Assembly: GCA_948567375.1 (NCBI GenBank)
Contig: OX419755.1
Coordinates: 40,181,001-40,245,000 of the forward strand
Length of the DNA stretch: 64,000 bases
Reading direction: 5' to 3'
Source of the DNA: Lunularia cruciata
Lineage: Eukaryota > Streptophyta > Marchantiopsida > Lunulariales > Lunulariaceae
A program made the position numbers and the translations under genes. Below are positions 10,500-20,715 of this stretch, piece after piece; position 1 is the first letter of the stretch, and every line of letters begins with the position of its first letter. The notes below the pieces were generated by a model. The model ran no database searches. It was not told where the DNA came from and saw only the letters and a list, made by a program, of their open reading frames with translations.

Positions 10500-11199
10500 C
10501 ATCTGTCTCACCATGCCAACGTGCTCCGGTCTGATCTTGCTGGCTGGGACATGGGTTTCTACTCAACCCATCTGCATCTTGGTTCACCACTCCAGGTTTG
10601 TGAACAACCGTGAAATCATACTCCTATAAAATCAGAGCCCATCATGCAAGCTTCCCTGAAAGCTTGTCACACTCCATCAACCACTTCAGCGGCTGATGAT
10701 CAATGATGAGAGTGAAGGGGTTACCAAATAGGTAACATTGGAAATGTGCTACTGCCCAAACTGCTGCCAAGCACTCTCCCTCATATGAACTATACTTTGC
10801 CTCCGCTGAATTGTTGGAGCGACTAGCATAGGCCACCACAAACTCCTTCTCCTCATCATCATGCTGGGTGAGCACCGCTCCAAGCCCCAACATACTCCAA
10901 TCAATGTGAACCTGAAATGGTCGTCCCCTGATCGGTCTCCTCAAAATAGGAGCAGATGTCAACCTCTCCTTGAGCTCTTTAAAAGCTCTCTCCTGCTCAT
11001 CTCCCCAACACCACTCTTGTGTAAGCTTGGTCAGCTTTGTCAAGGCCTTGGTAATGGCACTAAATCCTCTAACATAGCGGCAATAGAAGTTCGCCAACCC
11101 AAGGAATGCTCGCACTCTGCTCACATCCGTAGGCCGAGGAATACGTGCAATAGCCTCCACCTTGGTCCTACTGACCCAAATACTCAACCTGCTCCTACA
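10500..11199 (-). pseudogene. Element D RT connection and RNase H
   Basis: Frame 11235-10642 gives the RT thumb (KVEAIARIPRPTDVSRVRAF, LGLANFYCRYVRGF) and RNase H with VHIDWSMLGLGAVLTQ (Asp), YEGECLAAVWAV (Glu) and IIDHQPLKWL (Asp). After two stops the end reads VHKPGVVNQDADGLSRNP with the last Asp. The four catalytic carboxylates are retained. Confidence 0.85.
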
Positions 11200-11893
11200 A
11201 GAACCTACACTTCCCAGGATGTAGTTTGAGTCCATGAGATCTCAACCTCTCAAACACCTCCAACAACTGTCTCTCATGCTCCTCCACAGTAGTGCTATAG
11301 ACCAAAATGTCATCAATATAACACCGAGCAAAATCCAATCCAGCTAGGATCCTATCCATGACCCTCTAGAACTCAGCAAGAGTGTTCTTCAACCCAAATG
11401 GTAAGAACCTCCACTGATATAACACATCCTTACCGTGAGGATCAATAGCCCAAAATGTTATCTTGGACTTATCCTCCTCCCTGATTGGCAACTGATGATA
11501 TCCCGCTCGAAGATCCAAAGTATTGAAGACCTTTGCATGCCCAATCGTATCAAAAATCTCCTCCGGTGTAGGCATGGCATACCGATCAGCCTTGGTCTGT
11601 CGGTTGATAGGACGGTAATCTCCACACATCCGCCTATCTGTATAGTTGCCATGCATATCCTTCTTGGTTGGCATCACTGTCGCTGATGCATACTCTCCAT
11701 GTGAAATCTCCACCAAACCAGCCTCAAAAAGGTCACTACTCCGGCTCTGAATCAATATCCTCTCCATATCACTATATTGATAAGGACGTCGGAAAACAGG
11801 TGTGTCGCTAGTCAGCTCAATCCGTATACCATGTCCCTTCAGAGCACCCAAATCCTTCATACTGAAGGCAAAACAACTCGTGTGACTCCTCAA
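11200..11893 (-). pseudogene. Element D reverse transcriptase
   Basis: The piece 11893-11366 shows RT fingers and palm: GHGIRIELTSDTPVFRRPYQ, CGDYRPINRQTKADRYAMPT, FNTLDLRAGYHQLPI, WRFLPFGLKNTLAEF. After one TAG (11368-11366) the frame goes on with CYIDDILVYST, the intact YxDD catalytic box (about 11320-11290), then GLKLHPGKCRFL. Around 11240-11190 two stops and a frameshift precede the thumb. Same frame as gag, protease and methyltransferase. Confidence 0.88.
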
Positions 11894-12325
11894 GAACCTC
11901 CAAACCCTCCGTCTTTCCTCTCCAATAAGCTTGGGTCCAAGATCTGGCTCCCAAGTATCCTCTGTAACTGTAGTAGGAGTGGAAGACGTACTGATTGGCT
12001 GTTACACTGGGCCCTTGGGAGCAATAGTGTCATGCTCCCGACCACTAGAGGTCCCAACCTCTGTGTGAAAAACTCCCTCCACTCTGGCTGCAAGCTCCAC
12101 ATGTCCTCTAGCTGCATCCCATGTGGACCAGGGGTGTAATCCAAGTAGCCCACGCTCACCTGGATGGACTCCAAGTAGACCACTCTCCCTAGTAGCTACT
12201 GGATGTGTCAAAAGAATACCATGTCCACTCGGTCCATCGCCTCCAGCATGTGCCTGAATCATCTCGATAGGCACAGGGCTCACAAGTGTCCAAGTGGTGA
12301 TGCCTATCAAGCGCATCCTACTCTG
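11894..12325 (-). pseudogene. Element D linker between methyltransferase and RT
   Basis: In the same frame as its neighbours, with stops at 12328-12326 (TAG) and 12004-12002 (TAA). The peptide (MRLIGITTWTLVSPVPI...) is Gly/His/Thr-rich, with LLGVHPGERGLLGLHPW, and matches no family I recognise. It may be a spacer or the remains of a second, unidentified domain. Confidence 0.5.
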
Positions 12326-13669
12326 CTATGCCAAACCAAGGCTCACAATCCAGGTCCAACAGTTCAGGTCCATAGCCTGACCTAACACCTGACGCCTAGA
12401 TACCTCTGACACTGTTGGAACAGCGGTAATACCGGTGCGAAAACCCATCGCCCGCTCTCTCTCATCAGCATTGGGCTCCACCAACTGCTGTAACTATGAG
12501 TCCCAAACAAGTCCAGGTCCTCCCTCTCGAAAAGCATGAGAGCTTGGGAAACTCATGAGGGTGGGAAATGCAGCTCTAGGCTGTCCAACTAGGTTCACCA
12601 CTGCCATAGGTGACCTATCAGCCATTACCACTGTTTGAGACTTACGGCCAATATCCAAGATATCATCAACAAGAATGTGGTCTAGTTGTTGAATCTCATC
12701 ATAACTACGCTGTAGAACCTCTCTGGGTAAAAGGTTCGTCCACCAAAGGCAAAGACAATGAGCCCGTGATCTCACTCTAGCTGCATCTAACAATACAGCA
12801 AGTCCCATCCAAGAATGGACCTGATGTGTACTTGCCACCACTCTAGTGCGAGAATCACCCAACAAAGGAACGTTCTCCAAAAGGTAAGCTGGAGAAACAG
12901 ATTGATGAACCTGGAGATGTCGTAGTATCCGTAACATCTCCCAAAACACACCTAAACCCAAACCGTGGCCCGCACGTGTATGTCCCTGACATGGCCATCC
13001 AAAAATCACCAAGTGAATAGGCCCATGTCTCTCTAGGTCATGCGCCCCCAGTAAGGAAATGTCTCCTGGTAAGGCCTTCTGGTAACCTCTAATTGCTGAC
13101 ATCGGTAATAACTCCGGATACCGATAGGCCAAGTGTGCCACATGATGTAGAGAGACTCGCCTAGCAGTCTCATCTCTCTCTATATACAAGTACCTCTGTA
13201 CTCGGATACCCGCCTGTAACACCGTAGCTAGTCCGGTGTTGATCCCACCAAACAACTCCAATAGACCTATCCCCTCTACTGGATACTGCCAAGCAATGAG
13301 TGTGGTATCCAGAGGTGTCAAAGCAATCACCTCTGGAGGCTCATCCTCACACTCATCCCCTGATGGTACGAAGGCTCCACTCCAAGCCTGCTGCACCAAT
13401 TGATCTGCATGCCACTGCAATGCCTCCTCTGAACTCCACAATGTAACATCCAAGGTGGATGGAACAATCCCACTCGTACTTCAAAGTCGAGTGATCTCCT
13501 CTGGTACCGATGTATCCTCTGCATGGGCATTCCCCTCCAACAAGTCACCAGGCCAAGTAACTACACTGCTGAAAGCTAAAACTGATGTTGCCATGGTCCC
13601 GGACTGTAGTGAGCCAAGACTGCCACTACTGAAGCGTACCGGTAGGCGACATACCCGTCCCTCACCAGA
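12326..13669 (-). pseudogene. Cytosine-5 DNA methyltransferase domain in element D
   Basis: The 319-codon open piece 13453-12494 carries the C5-methyltransferase motifs in order: motif I LLELFGGINTGL (residues 64-75, S-adenosylmethionine binding), an acidic IERDE (91-95, motif II), DISLLG near 131, motif IV FGWPCQGHTR (151-160) with the catalytic Cys155, motif VI LLENV (191-195), and motif VIII region DAARVRSRAH (223-232). Beyond a TAG at 12496-12494 the same frame gives ERERAMGFRTGIT and SRRQVLGQAMDLN, matching motifs IX-X, up to the TAG at 12328-12326. The style (GI-TGL, PCQ followed by no long insert) looks nearer to DNMT3/DRM than to DNMT1. Upstream, 13669-13454 continues the frame from protease with one TGA. 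So a whole methyltransferase domain sits inside the retroelement polyprotein. Its likely reaction is methylating cytosine in DNA; specificity cannot be read. Confidence 0.92.
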
Positions 13670-13996
13670 CTACCAACCAGGTCTATAAGAGGCTATCTCC
13701 TCCCAATAGTCAATGCTGAAACCCATAGGGTATAACACTGCTCCCCCAACTAGCACATCATATGACTCAACTATCGTCGCAATAGCCTGAGCTCTCACCA
13801 CCAAGCTATCAGTTGGATGACCAGGCTGAACCTGGACAACAAGGTCTCCACGTGTGATGTACTGTGTCAAACCACCACCAAGAGATGTCTGGATCTGAAA
13901 TGGACACCTCTTCACATTGATCTTCCGTAACTCCAGACCAACAACTGCAGCTTTCCCCAACATAAGAGGTTGCGCACCAGAGTCTAGCAAGACTCT
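13670..13996 (-). pseudogene. Element D aspartic protease
   Basis: After a TAG at 13999-13997 the frame reads RVLLDSGAQPLMLGKAA, an intact D-S-G-A retropepsin active site, followed by flap and core strands (GGGLTQYITRGDLVV) and YDVLVGGAVLYPMGFSIDYW. The protease cleaves the polyprotein. It ends at a TAG (13672-13670) just before the methyltransferase lead-in. Confidence 0.85.
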
Positions 13997-16069
13997 CTAT
14001 GGTGTATAGACCTTCCCTGAAGGTCCTACCAAACAAAAAATCCCCCTCTGGTTATCCAATAGGACAACACCAAGTGTAAACCGCGCTCTCTCAAAGGCCG
14101 GTCTAGTTGGCAACTCCTCCAGTCTAGCCACTGCCGCTTGCCATAAACCACTGGTCGCTGAACGGATCCCATGCTCCTCAACCAAGTCAGCTCCACTACC
14201 AACCACCTCTGCTCTAGTACTAGGAACTGCACCATCCCTACTCTCACACAAAGTGGCAGCCAACCGGAACACTGGGGCTGGGTCAACTCCCAATGTAAAC
14301 ATGTCACTGGCTGAAAACAAAGGATGCCGCATAATCAGCTGAGCCGCCCCCAACATCATGCTAGACTCAGTTTGTGTAGAAGTAGGTGGCTGACTAGTAG
14401 GTAGTCCATCATATACTCCATCACCACCTACCGCACCTGCACTAGGACATCTAGGAACCATGGATGTTGTCTGCAATGCCTCAGATAGCGTGAAAGACTG
14501 GGGAAGTCTAACCTGTCTCCCAACCTCTCCTCTCTGTGGGTCCAACTCCACTGATGCTCCTCTAGGCTTTGGAGCACATACTGCACTCCTAGTCACTGCT
14601 GCAAATGCATCCACCTGTGCTGCTCCGCACATGAAGTCCAAAGCATCTCTACCAGCATATGAGGTGGAAGGCCCAGCACCTGAATCTGATCTCCTTTGAG
14701 CAATAGCCATACTAGCCAATCTCTGCTCCAACTGCTCAATCCGAGTAGCCATAGCTGTGTCAGAAGTAAGGGCAGGTACTGCACCTCTACTAGGTGTAGA
14801 TCCTCTACCACCACCTCTACCACCTCGTCCTCTATGAACTGGAGCTCCTCTACTACCTGCCATAGCAGCCCTACCACTCCGTAACTCCGGCTGTAGGTCA
14901 AAACACCGGTCACTAGTGTGACCAAATCTATGGCAGTGCTCACACTGCCTTTGTGCTGGTTGTGATGCACCAGAGGTATCAGATCTGCTGCCCTAAGTAC
15001 ACTCTCTCCTATGGTGAGGTCCACCACAAGTCCAACAAGCAACACCACCACTCACTTGCTGCTGCTGACCCAAAAATGAGGGTAAGGGTCTAACTCCACT
15101 AGGCCCTCCACTCGCTCCATAGGATCTAGGCTGTCCACCCTGTCCTCGAAAACCAACTGGGCGTGGTGCACTCTGCTGCACTCTAGAAGAAGTCACAACC
15201 GTGGATGAGGTCTCTCTACCAAATCCAGATTTCACCACTCTCTCCTCCACCATGTTGAGCTCAATACGCTCAGCCAAACCAAAGACTACTGCCAAAGTGG
15301 GCGAAGTAGCCTGCAACAACATAGTATCACGAACTCTACGTCGCAACTCCCTGTCCAGTATCCAATACCAAAACTGGACTGCCTGGGCCTCAGTAACTCC
15401 TTGAGTGAAACTGATCAGCCGCCTCATGCAAGTATATGCCTCGCGTAGGCTCTCTCCAGCCTTCCGCTGGAACTCCTGCAAGCTACTCAGCTTGTCAGTA
15501 TGCACTCCCTGGTAGTTTTGCCTCAAACATAGGAAGAACTCTACCATGGAGTTAAACCCCGATACCACACCACCTCCTACAGCGGTACCTCCACTCGTAG
15601 TAGCACTATCTCCAGCTAGTGCACCTCCACTAGCTCCACCCACACTGCTTGAGCTAGAACTCGTAGGTACAGCCGATCTACTCCTGGCCACCAAACCTGA
15701 AGTGATGGAGACATAGTGTGGAGACCAATACTGTCTCTATAACTCAATCTCCTCCAAATGAGCCCTCCTGAACTCATGGTAGTCATCCATTGGCGGACCC
15801 TCCAGATGCTGAAACAATCCTTTCCATGCCATGAAGGGTGTGAACAAAGTCGGGTTCCGCATCTGCTGCAGATCACACCAACTATTGAACTCCTGGATAA
15901 AGTCATCCAACTCAATGGTACCCACTGTACCAGAGTAATGCCTAGGGCCTTTGGAGGCCCCATAAATCTTGTCCATGTCCCACAACAATGGTGCGGACAC
16001 ACCAAGTGCGCTCTCAACTGAATCAGCTCCTATGTCAAACTCCAACTTAGAGTCAATCTCTTCCCTCAT
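13997..16069 (-). pseudogene. Element D gag with two CCHC zinc knuckles
   Basis: The first Met (16069) begins MREEIDSKLEFDIGADSVES. The capsid core follows: GTIELDDFIQEFNSWCDLQQ, FMAWKGLFQHLEGP, then after a TAG (15739-15737) a Ser/Gly-rich linker and MVEFFLCLRQNYQGVHTDKL, LREAYTCMRRLISFTQGV. Two zinc knuckles come next: CWTCGGPHHRREC (about 15035-14997) and, past a TAG at 14995-14993, CEHCHRFGHTSDRC (about 14944-14903). A long C-terminal region (14863-13997), first Arg/Gly-rich (GRGGRGGGRG) and with a short coiled coil (RIEQLEQRLASMAIAQRR), runs to the protease. All pieces share one frame. Confidence 0.85.
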
Positions 16070-17428
16070 TGGGACCTAAGATACAGGCTGATACCGAGCA
16101 CCACTCCGAGTAAACCTACTGTGTACTGCAAGGCTAACTCCTCTGGAATCTCCAAAGAACTCCGTCGTGACAAAGTAACCACACCAACAAACCCGAACCA
16201 CCAAGTCGCAACCGCAAGTCGCAACCGCAAGTACCCCACCAAGTGCCAACACCACCGCGTGCCAACACCAACTAAACACCACCCACTAATGTAACTCTAA
16301 CTGAGATAACTACACTAGGGGAAAGGGCAACCCATAACCTGCCATCATAACACGCACTCTCACGATCTGCAAGTCATCACTTCCTGCCTCACCGGAGAGA
16401 AACAAAGATAGTCTGACTGGTCATCACTCCAGCCTCACCATCGAGAGCACACCATAGCACCAATGCTCAAAAGTCAGGGCACCTCACACAAACGTGGTGC
16501 ACAAACAGGAAGTAGAGAATGGAGGGGATCCAATCACAAGAAATCTAAACAAAAACCCTCCATCTCATAACACAACACGGGACTGACTCTGCCACCATTT
16601 GGCATTTGACATAAAAGCAGTTCGTATCTAAGTCCTAAGCTACCAGGATCACCAAGAATGGGATCAAACTGCCTCTCCTAGCCAAAGCTACATGTGTATA
16701 GATAACAGTGGCGCAGTCACTAGGACAACAAGTGAGGGTGGACCAGTTGGCTAGTGCACCAGTCTAGGAACAAGAGATCTAGGGGTCAAACCTTGTTGCG
16801 CACAATCTAGCAGGAAAGGCAGATTTTGCCAACCAATGACCAAGATCTACTCTAAACTAGCTAGTCTCACGCCAGCAAGCTGGCTTGCTGGCCCTTCTAG
16901 GCCTTCGTAGCCTCTCATAGCCCTATGCCTCGAAGCCTTCCAAACTAGCGAAACTTCTCCAAATCTGGCCAAACAACAAAACTCCTCAAATTTTGGCCCA
17001 AAATTTGATGTAAATCTGACGTAAAATCTGACGTAAATCCTAAAGATGGCTGTCCGCCAAATCCCCCGCTAACTTTCCACTCTAGCCAAATTGACAAAAT
17101 GGGTTTTTCCAAATCACAATTTCATGAGAAGAGCTTCCCAACTCCACCTTCAATTTCTTTTTCTGAGCCCAACTCGCATCAAATTGGTCTTGCCTTCACC
17201 TCTTGAGCTCAAAATCACAACACTGCTCAAAAATTGCTCCTTCTTTGCTTGAAATTTGGCCAGCGCTTCCGCACACCGTCCGCCTAACTGCCAAATTTGC
17301 ATCAACTGAACGAGCTTCTAGGGAAACACAGAACTTGAATCAATCTACCACGATCCACCAAGCTTGGAGATACCACCAACACTCAACGTTCCTACACCCG
17401 ATTTCCCCCTAACTTCACTTCTTTGATG
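16070..17428 (-). other. Element D 5' leader
   Basis: A 1.36-kb stretch between the 5' LTR body and the gag start, with no long coding frame. It contains the short direct repeat GTCGCAACCGCAA (about 16204-16232) and AT-rich to C-rich stretches. No clear tRNA-Met primer site is present next to the LTR (the adjoining minus-strand sequence is TCAAAGAAGTGAAG), so the primer is unknown. Confidence 0.6.
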
Positions 17429-17878
17429 TAATTAGATTGCTTAACATTCTCCACTCAACTCAACTCAGATCAATACTTGATCTATCACTCTATAAACTGC
17501 CAACAACTGGGCATTGATTATAGTCAAGCCACACCCACTCAAGCATAGAGAATCTAGGTGACGCTCGCCGGCCTCTGTCCACCATAGCCAGGAACTCGAA
17601 GGCTCAACATCAAAGAAGTGAGCTCTCTAGAGCTCACTTCGAAACTATACCCTCTTGGACTCGAGCTAGCACTGAAACCCTAACGGTCCCACTAATGGCA
17701 CACTCGACGGTGCGAACGGTGCAAAGTGATGGTGGGCCCCACCGTGAAGTCAGTACCTTGAACACCAAATCAGATTGTCAGAAAGCAGTCCCTGAGAAAC
17801 TACTAGAATAACTCTAACTACTATCATTGGAACTCCAGTGTCCAAGCAGCTAGATGCGGAACTACAAATGGTGTGACA
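17429..17878 (-). repeat. Element D 5' LTR body (lacks segment X)
   Basis: Aligns with 8197-8645 of the 3' LTR with scattered differences and ends at the GAGA target duplication. Right edge GGTGTGACA. Segment X, present at both sides of the other LTR, is missing at its inner side. Confidence 0.82.
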
Positions 17879-17882
17879 GAGA

Positions 17883-18760
17883 TGAGTCCCAAGATGGGAA
17901 GTTTGCCAAGAAGGCAACCATGGAGCAAGCTTGGAAGAGAGATGAGTCCTTGGTTAGTAAAATAGCCACAGAGCAAGCTTTGGAGGAAGATACGTCTATA
18001 TTCACGATGTGGATCAAGTTGATTGCACAAGAACAATCTAAGGAGGGCCAAAGGCCTCATCAAGCAATGGTTGATCGGATAGTTCACAATTTTGCGGACA
18101 AGTTTTTGGATGATCTACCAAAGGGATTAGCCTCTGATCAAGGTATGCCCTTCAAGATCAAGTTATTGCCAAAGAGTACTCTAGTGAGTAGACCAATCTA
18201 TAGGCTCTCACCAAAGGAGTTGGAGGAGTTGCAAACAACACTTACAGAGTTGTTGGAGAAGGACTTCATACGACATAGTACCTCTCCTTAAGGAGCACCG
18301 GTACTATTTGTTCCAAAGAAGGATGGAGGACTTCGTTTTTGTATTGATTATTGTGGGCTCAATAAGAAAACCATGAAAATGCATATCCCTTGCCTTGGAT
18401 CAATGATTTGCTTGATCAACTAAGTGGAGCATGCTACTTTTCCAAGTTGGATCTTTGTAGCGGCTACTGGCAAGTTCTTATTGATAGAGAGGATGTGCAA
18501 AACACTGCCTTTTGCACAAGGTATGGGCATTTCTACCTTTTGGACTCACAGATGCTCTAGCGGTCTTCATGGATTAGATGCATCGGGTGTTGGATGGACT
18601 ATTGGATCAGTCTGTGGTAATGTTCTTATATCTTACTCTATAGTAAGAGAGAGGCAAAACACAAGGATCATGTGCAAGAAGTCCTAAGATGACTACAACA
18701 ATGGAAATTTTACTACAAGATGTCCAAGTGTGCCTTTTGGTAGAAGGAGGTTACCTTCTT
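17883..18760 (+). pseudogene. Element B reverse transcriptase (resumes after element D)
   Basis: Opens with the rest of the charged linker repeat (SQDGKFAKKATMEQAWKRDES) and reads into FLDDLPKGLASDQGMPFKIK, RLSPKELEELQTTLTELLEK, then [21 protein letters not shown]. Around 18600 the FLDD active-site segment is lost: VMFLYLT where the element A copy has VVFLDDILIY, apparently through a small deletion. Stops and frameshifts elsewhere. Confidence 0.8.
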
Positions 18761-19411
18761 GGGTCATAAGATCTCATCAGAGGGGATCAAGATGAAAGAA
18801 GAGAAAATCAAGGCCATTACTGATTGGCCTAGCCCAAAGGATGCTACAAAAGAACATGCATTCAATGGATTGGCCAGTTTTTACCAACGGTTCATCCACT
18901 ATTATGCTCATGTGGTTGCACCATTGACTGACCTCTTGGGAAAGAACTTGAGCTTCTAGTGAACCACCAAGCATGAAGAAGCATTGCAAAAGTTAAAGCA
19001 TATAGTGTCTTCAAGACCCATTCTTCAACCATATGATCCTCAACTACCTTGTGTGGTTGATTTTGATGCTTCAAACTTTGCAATTGGAGTTGTGTTGCAA
19101 CAAGAATTCCCAGAGGAGCTACATCCCATTGCCTTTGTGTCTAGCCCCAACTAAATACAACTGAAAGAAATTACTTTGCTTGAGATTAGGAACAACTTGC
19201 AATGGTATATGTCACCAAGGTATGGAGACATTATCTCTTGGAAAAACAAGTGATCATGCAAACTGATCACAAGCCATTGTTGCAGACCTTACACTTGGAA
19301 CACATGAAGAGTCGACACCATCAATGGGAAGAGCAACTCCAATTGTTTGACATCAAACTTGAGTACAAACCAGGTTGGTTCCATGTCATCCCTAATGCTC
19401 TATCACAATGA
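18761..19411 (+). pseudogene. Element B RT thumb and RNase H
   Basis: Contains GHKISSEGIKMKEEKIKAIT, NGLASFYQRFIHYYAHVVAPL and the RNase H segments VVDFDASNFAIGVVLQQEF, YVTKVWRHYLLEKQV, QTDHKPLLQTLHLE and KLEYKPGWFHVIPNALSQ. Stops at 18958 and 19153 interrupt it. It matches 1240-1813 of element A. Confidence 0.8.
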
Positions 19412-19928
19412 CCTAATTTGAAGTCTCTTCCTCTCATCACGGCGGCAATTACAACAGTGTCAATTGACCCCAAGGTCCATAACAAGTTCCGATCAGCTCC
19501 ACAACAAGATCCCTTCTTCCAAATGATGCATGGTCGTCTGACAATAGGTGACAAGGAGAACAACACCTTCTCCTTCAAGGAAGACCTTCTATTCTATTTG
19601 GACTGGATCTATATTCCAGCCAAAGATGATCTCTGACTTGCGTGCCTTTAGGAAGCCCATGATCTACCAATAGTTGGTCATATGGGGGTAGACAAGACCT
19701 TGGGTACCCTCCGACGCCAATGATGGTTGCCCAACATGACACAAGATGTTTGGAAGTTTGTCTAATCGTGTGAGAGTTGTCAATGCAACAAGGCTAATAA
19801 CCAAAATCCAAGTAGACTCCTTCAGCCACTTCCCATTCCAACTACTCGGTGGGAACATGTGAGCATAGATCTCATCACCTCCTTGCCCAAGACACAACAA
19901 GTTCACACAACAATTATGGTGTTTGTGG
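19412..19928 (+). pseudogene. Element B integrase, N-terminal half (before element C)
   Basis: Zinc-binding domain remnants (HDLPIVGHMGVDKTLG, then SCESCQCNKANNQ) and the start of the core (TTRWEHVSIDLITSLPK). Broken off in TIMVFVDK by element C at 19934; the frame resumes at 34012 with LCKQIHMAPMVDTVDAPTLA. Confidence 0.8.
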
Positions 19929-19933
19929 ATAAG

Positions 19934-20580
19934 TGTAATACCAAGAGCTAGCTATATGATTTAGATGTGAAATTCAGTTTGGTAACATCTAGAATGATGT
20001 TATACATGATGGTCAAAATAGATAAGATAGAAGTATCACCAAAAGAGTACTTCCACTAATAGGGAAGAAACCGAAATAGACTTGAGAACCTTAGAATCAA
20101 TAGCTACACATATGATTTAAAGGTGAGAATTGGTTTGGTAACATCTGGAAGGATGTTACACATGATGGACTAAACAGATCAGAAAGAGGTATCACCAAAA
20201 GGGGACTTCTACTAAAAGAGTAGGAACCAAACTATGCTTGAAATCTTTGAAGGCAATTTTGGAGGCCTAAACGGATGAATTAGGCCTCAAAAATGTGTAG
20301 ATTCCCCCCAATGGAGGAAAGAGTGGCCTTCCCTCACCCTTGCTTTGTCTCATCAAGAGCTTTCCAATGGTACCTTACTCACGTGATTCTGAGATTCCTA
20401 TAGGAAGATTCCCTAAAAGATTCCCTCTGGTCAAAGCTTGTTTGACCAACCAGATAGGACCTAGACCAGACATGTCACCCATCCAAGTAAGTAATCCAAG
20501 GGTGGAGCTTGCTTTGGGGCATCAAATGTTTGAGTGTGCAATCTGTGTTTTCTCTCTTCTCTTGTCCTCGGAGTATTACA
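19934..20580 (+). repeat. Element C 5' LTR and PBS
   Basis: Starts TGTAATACC, ends GAGTATTACA. It is followed by TGGTATCAGAGC at 20582-20593, a perfect match to the initiator tRNA-Met primer-site consensus. It contains two tandem, diverged units of about 165 bp (each with a TTTGGTAACATCT-type segment and ATCACCAAAAG). Compared with the 3' LTR it lacks about 90 bp after GGAGCTTGCT, including the TATA box. Confidence 0.92.
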
Positions 20581-20715
20581 ATGGTATCAGAGCAAGTGTT
20601 TTAGTCCAAGAGAGTGGATCAGCCCTCTTGGAGTAGCACGAACTACTGAAACTGAGTAATTTGAGGTGGAGAACATAGAGTAATTGCTAGACTTAAGAAG
20701 GACTTTAGAGAGCGG

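Larger units (their letters stand above)
8091..17878 (-). mobile_element. Element D: Ty3/gypsy retrotransposon carrying a DNA methyltransferase and a PHD finger
   Basis: A 9.8-kb insertion in element B, flanked by GAGA at 8087-8090 and 17879-17882; removing it restores B's linker repeat. Ends are TGTC...GACA. Minus-strand order: 5' LTR body (17878-17429), long leader (17428-16070), gag with two CCHC knuckles (16069-13997), protease (13996-13670), cytosine-5 methyltransferase (about 13453-12326), linker, RT with YIDD (11893-11200), RNase H (11199-10500), integrase (10483-9100), PHD finger (9065-8925), 3' noncoding DNA and 3' LTR. From 16069 to about 11240 everything is in one frame, broken only by single stops. 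The element looks clearly more GC-rich than A, B and C around it, which suggests another lineage. Confidence 0.9.

Noticed and set aside
10861-11229. 122-codon plus-strand ORF opposite the element D RT/RNase H
   Set aside because: Mirror of the real minus-strand coding sequence.
12494-13453. A host DNA methyltransferase gene or pseudogene inserted in the repeat
   Set aside because: It is intronless, in the same frame and strand as gag-protease before it and RT after it, and has no flanking duplication of its own, so it belongs to the element.
15201-15404. Plus-strand ORF in the gag region of D
   Set aside because: Shadow of the gag frame on the other strand.
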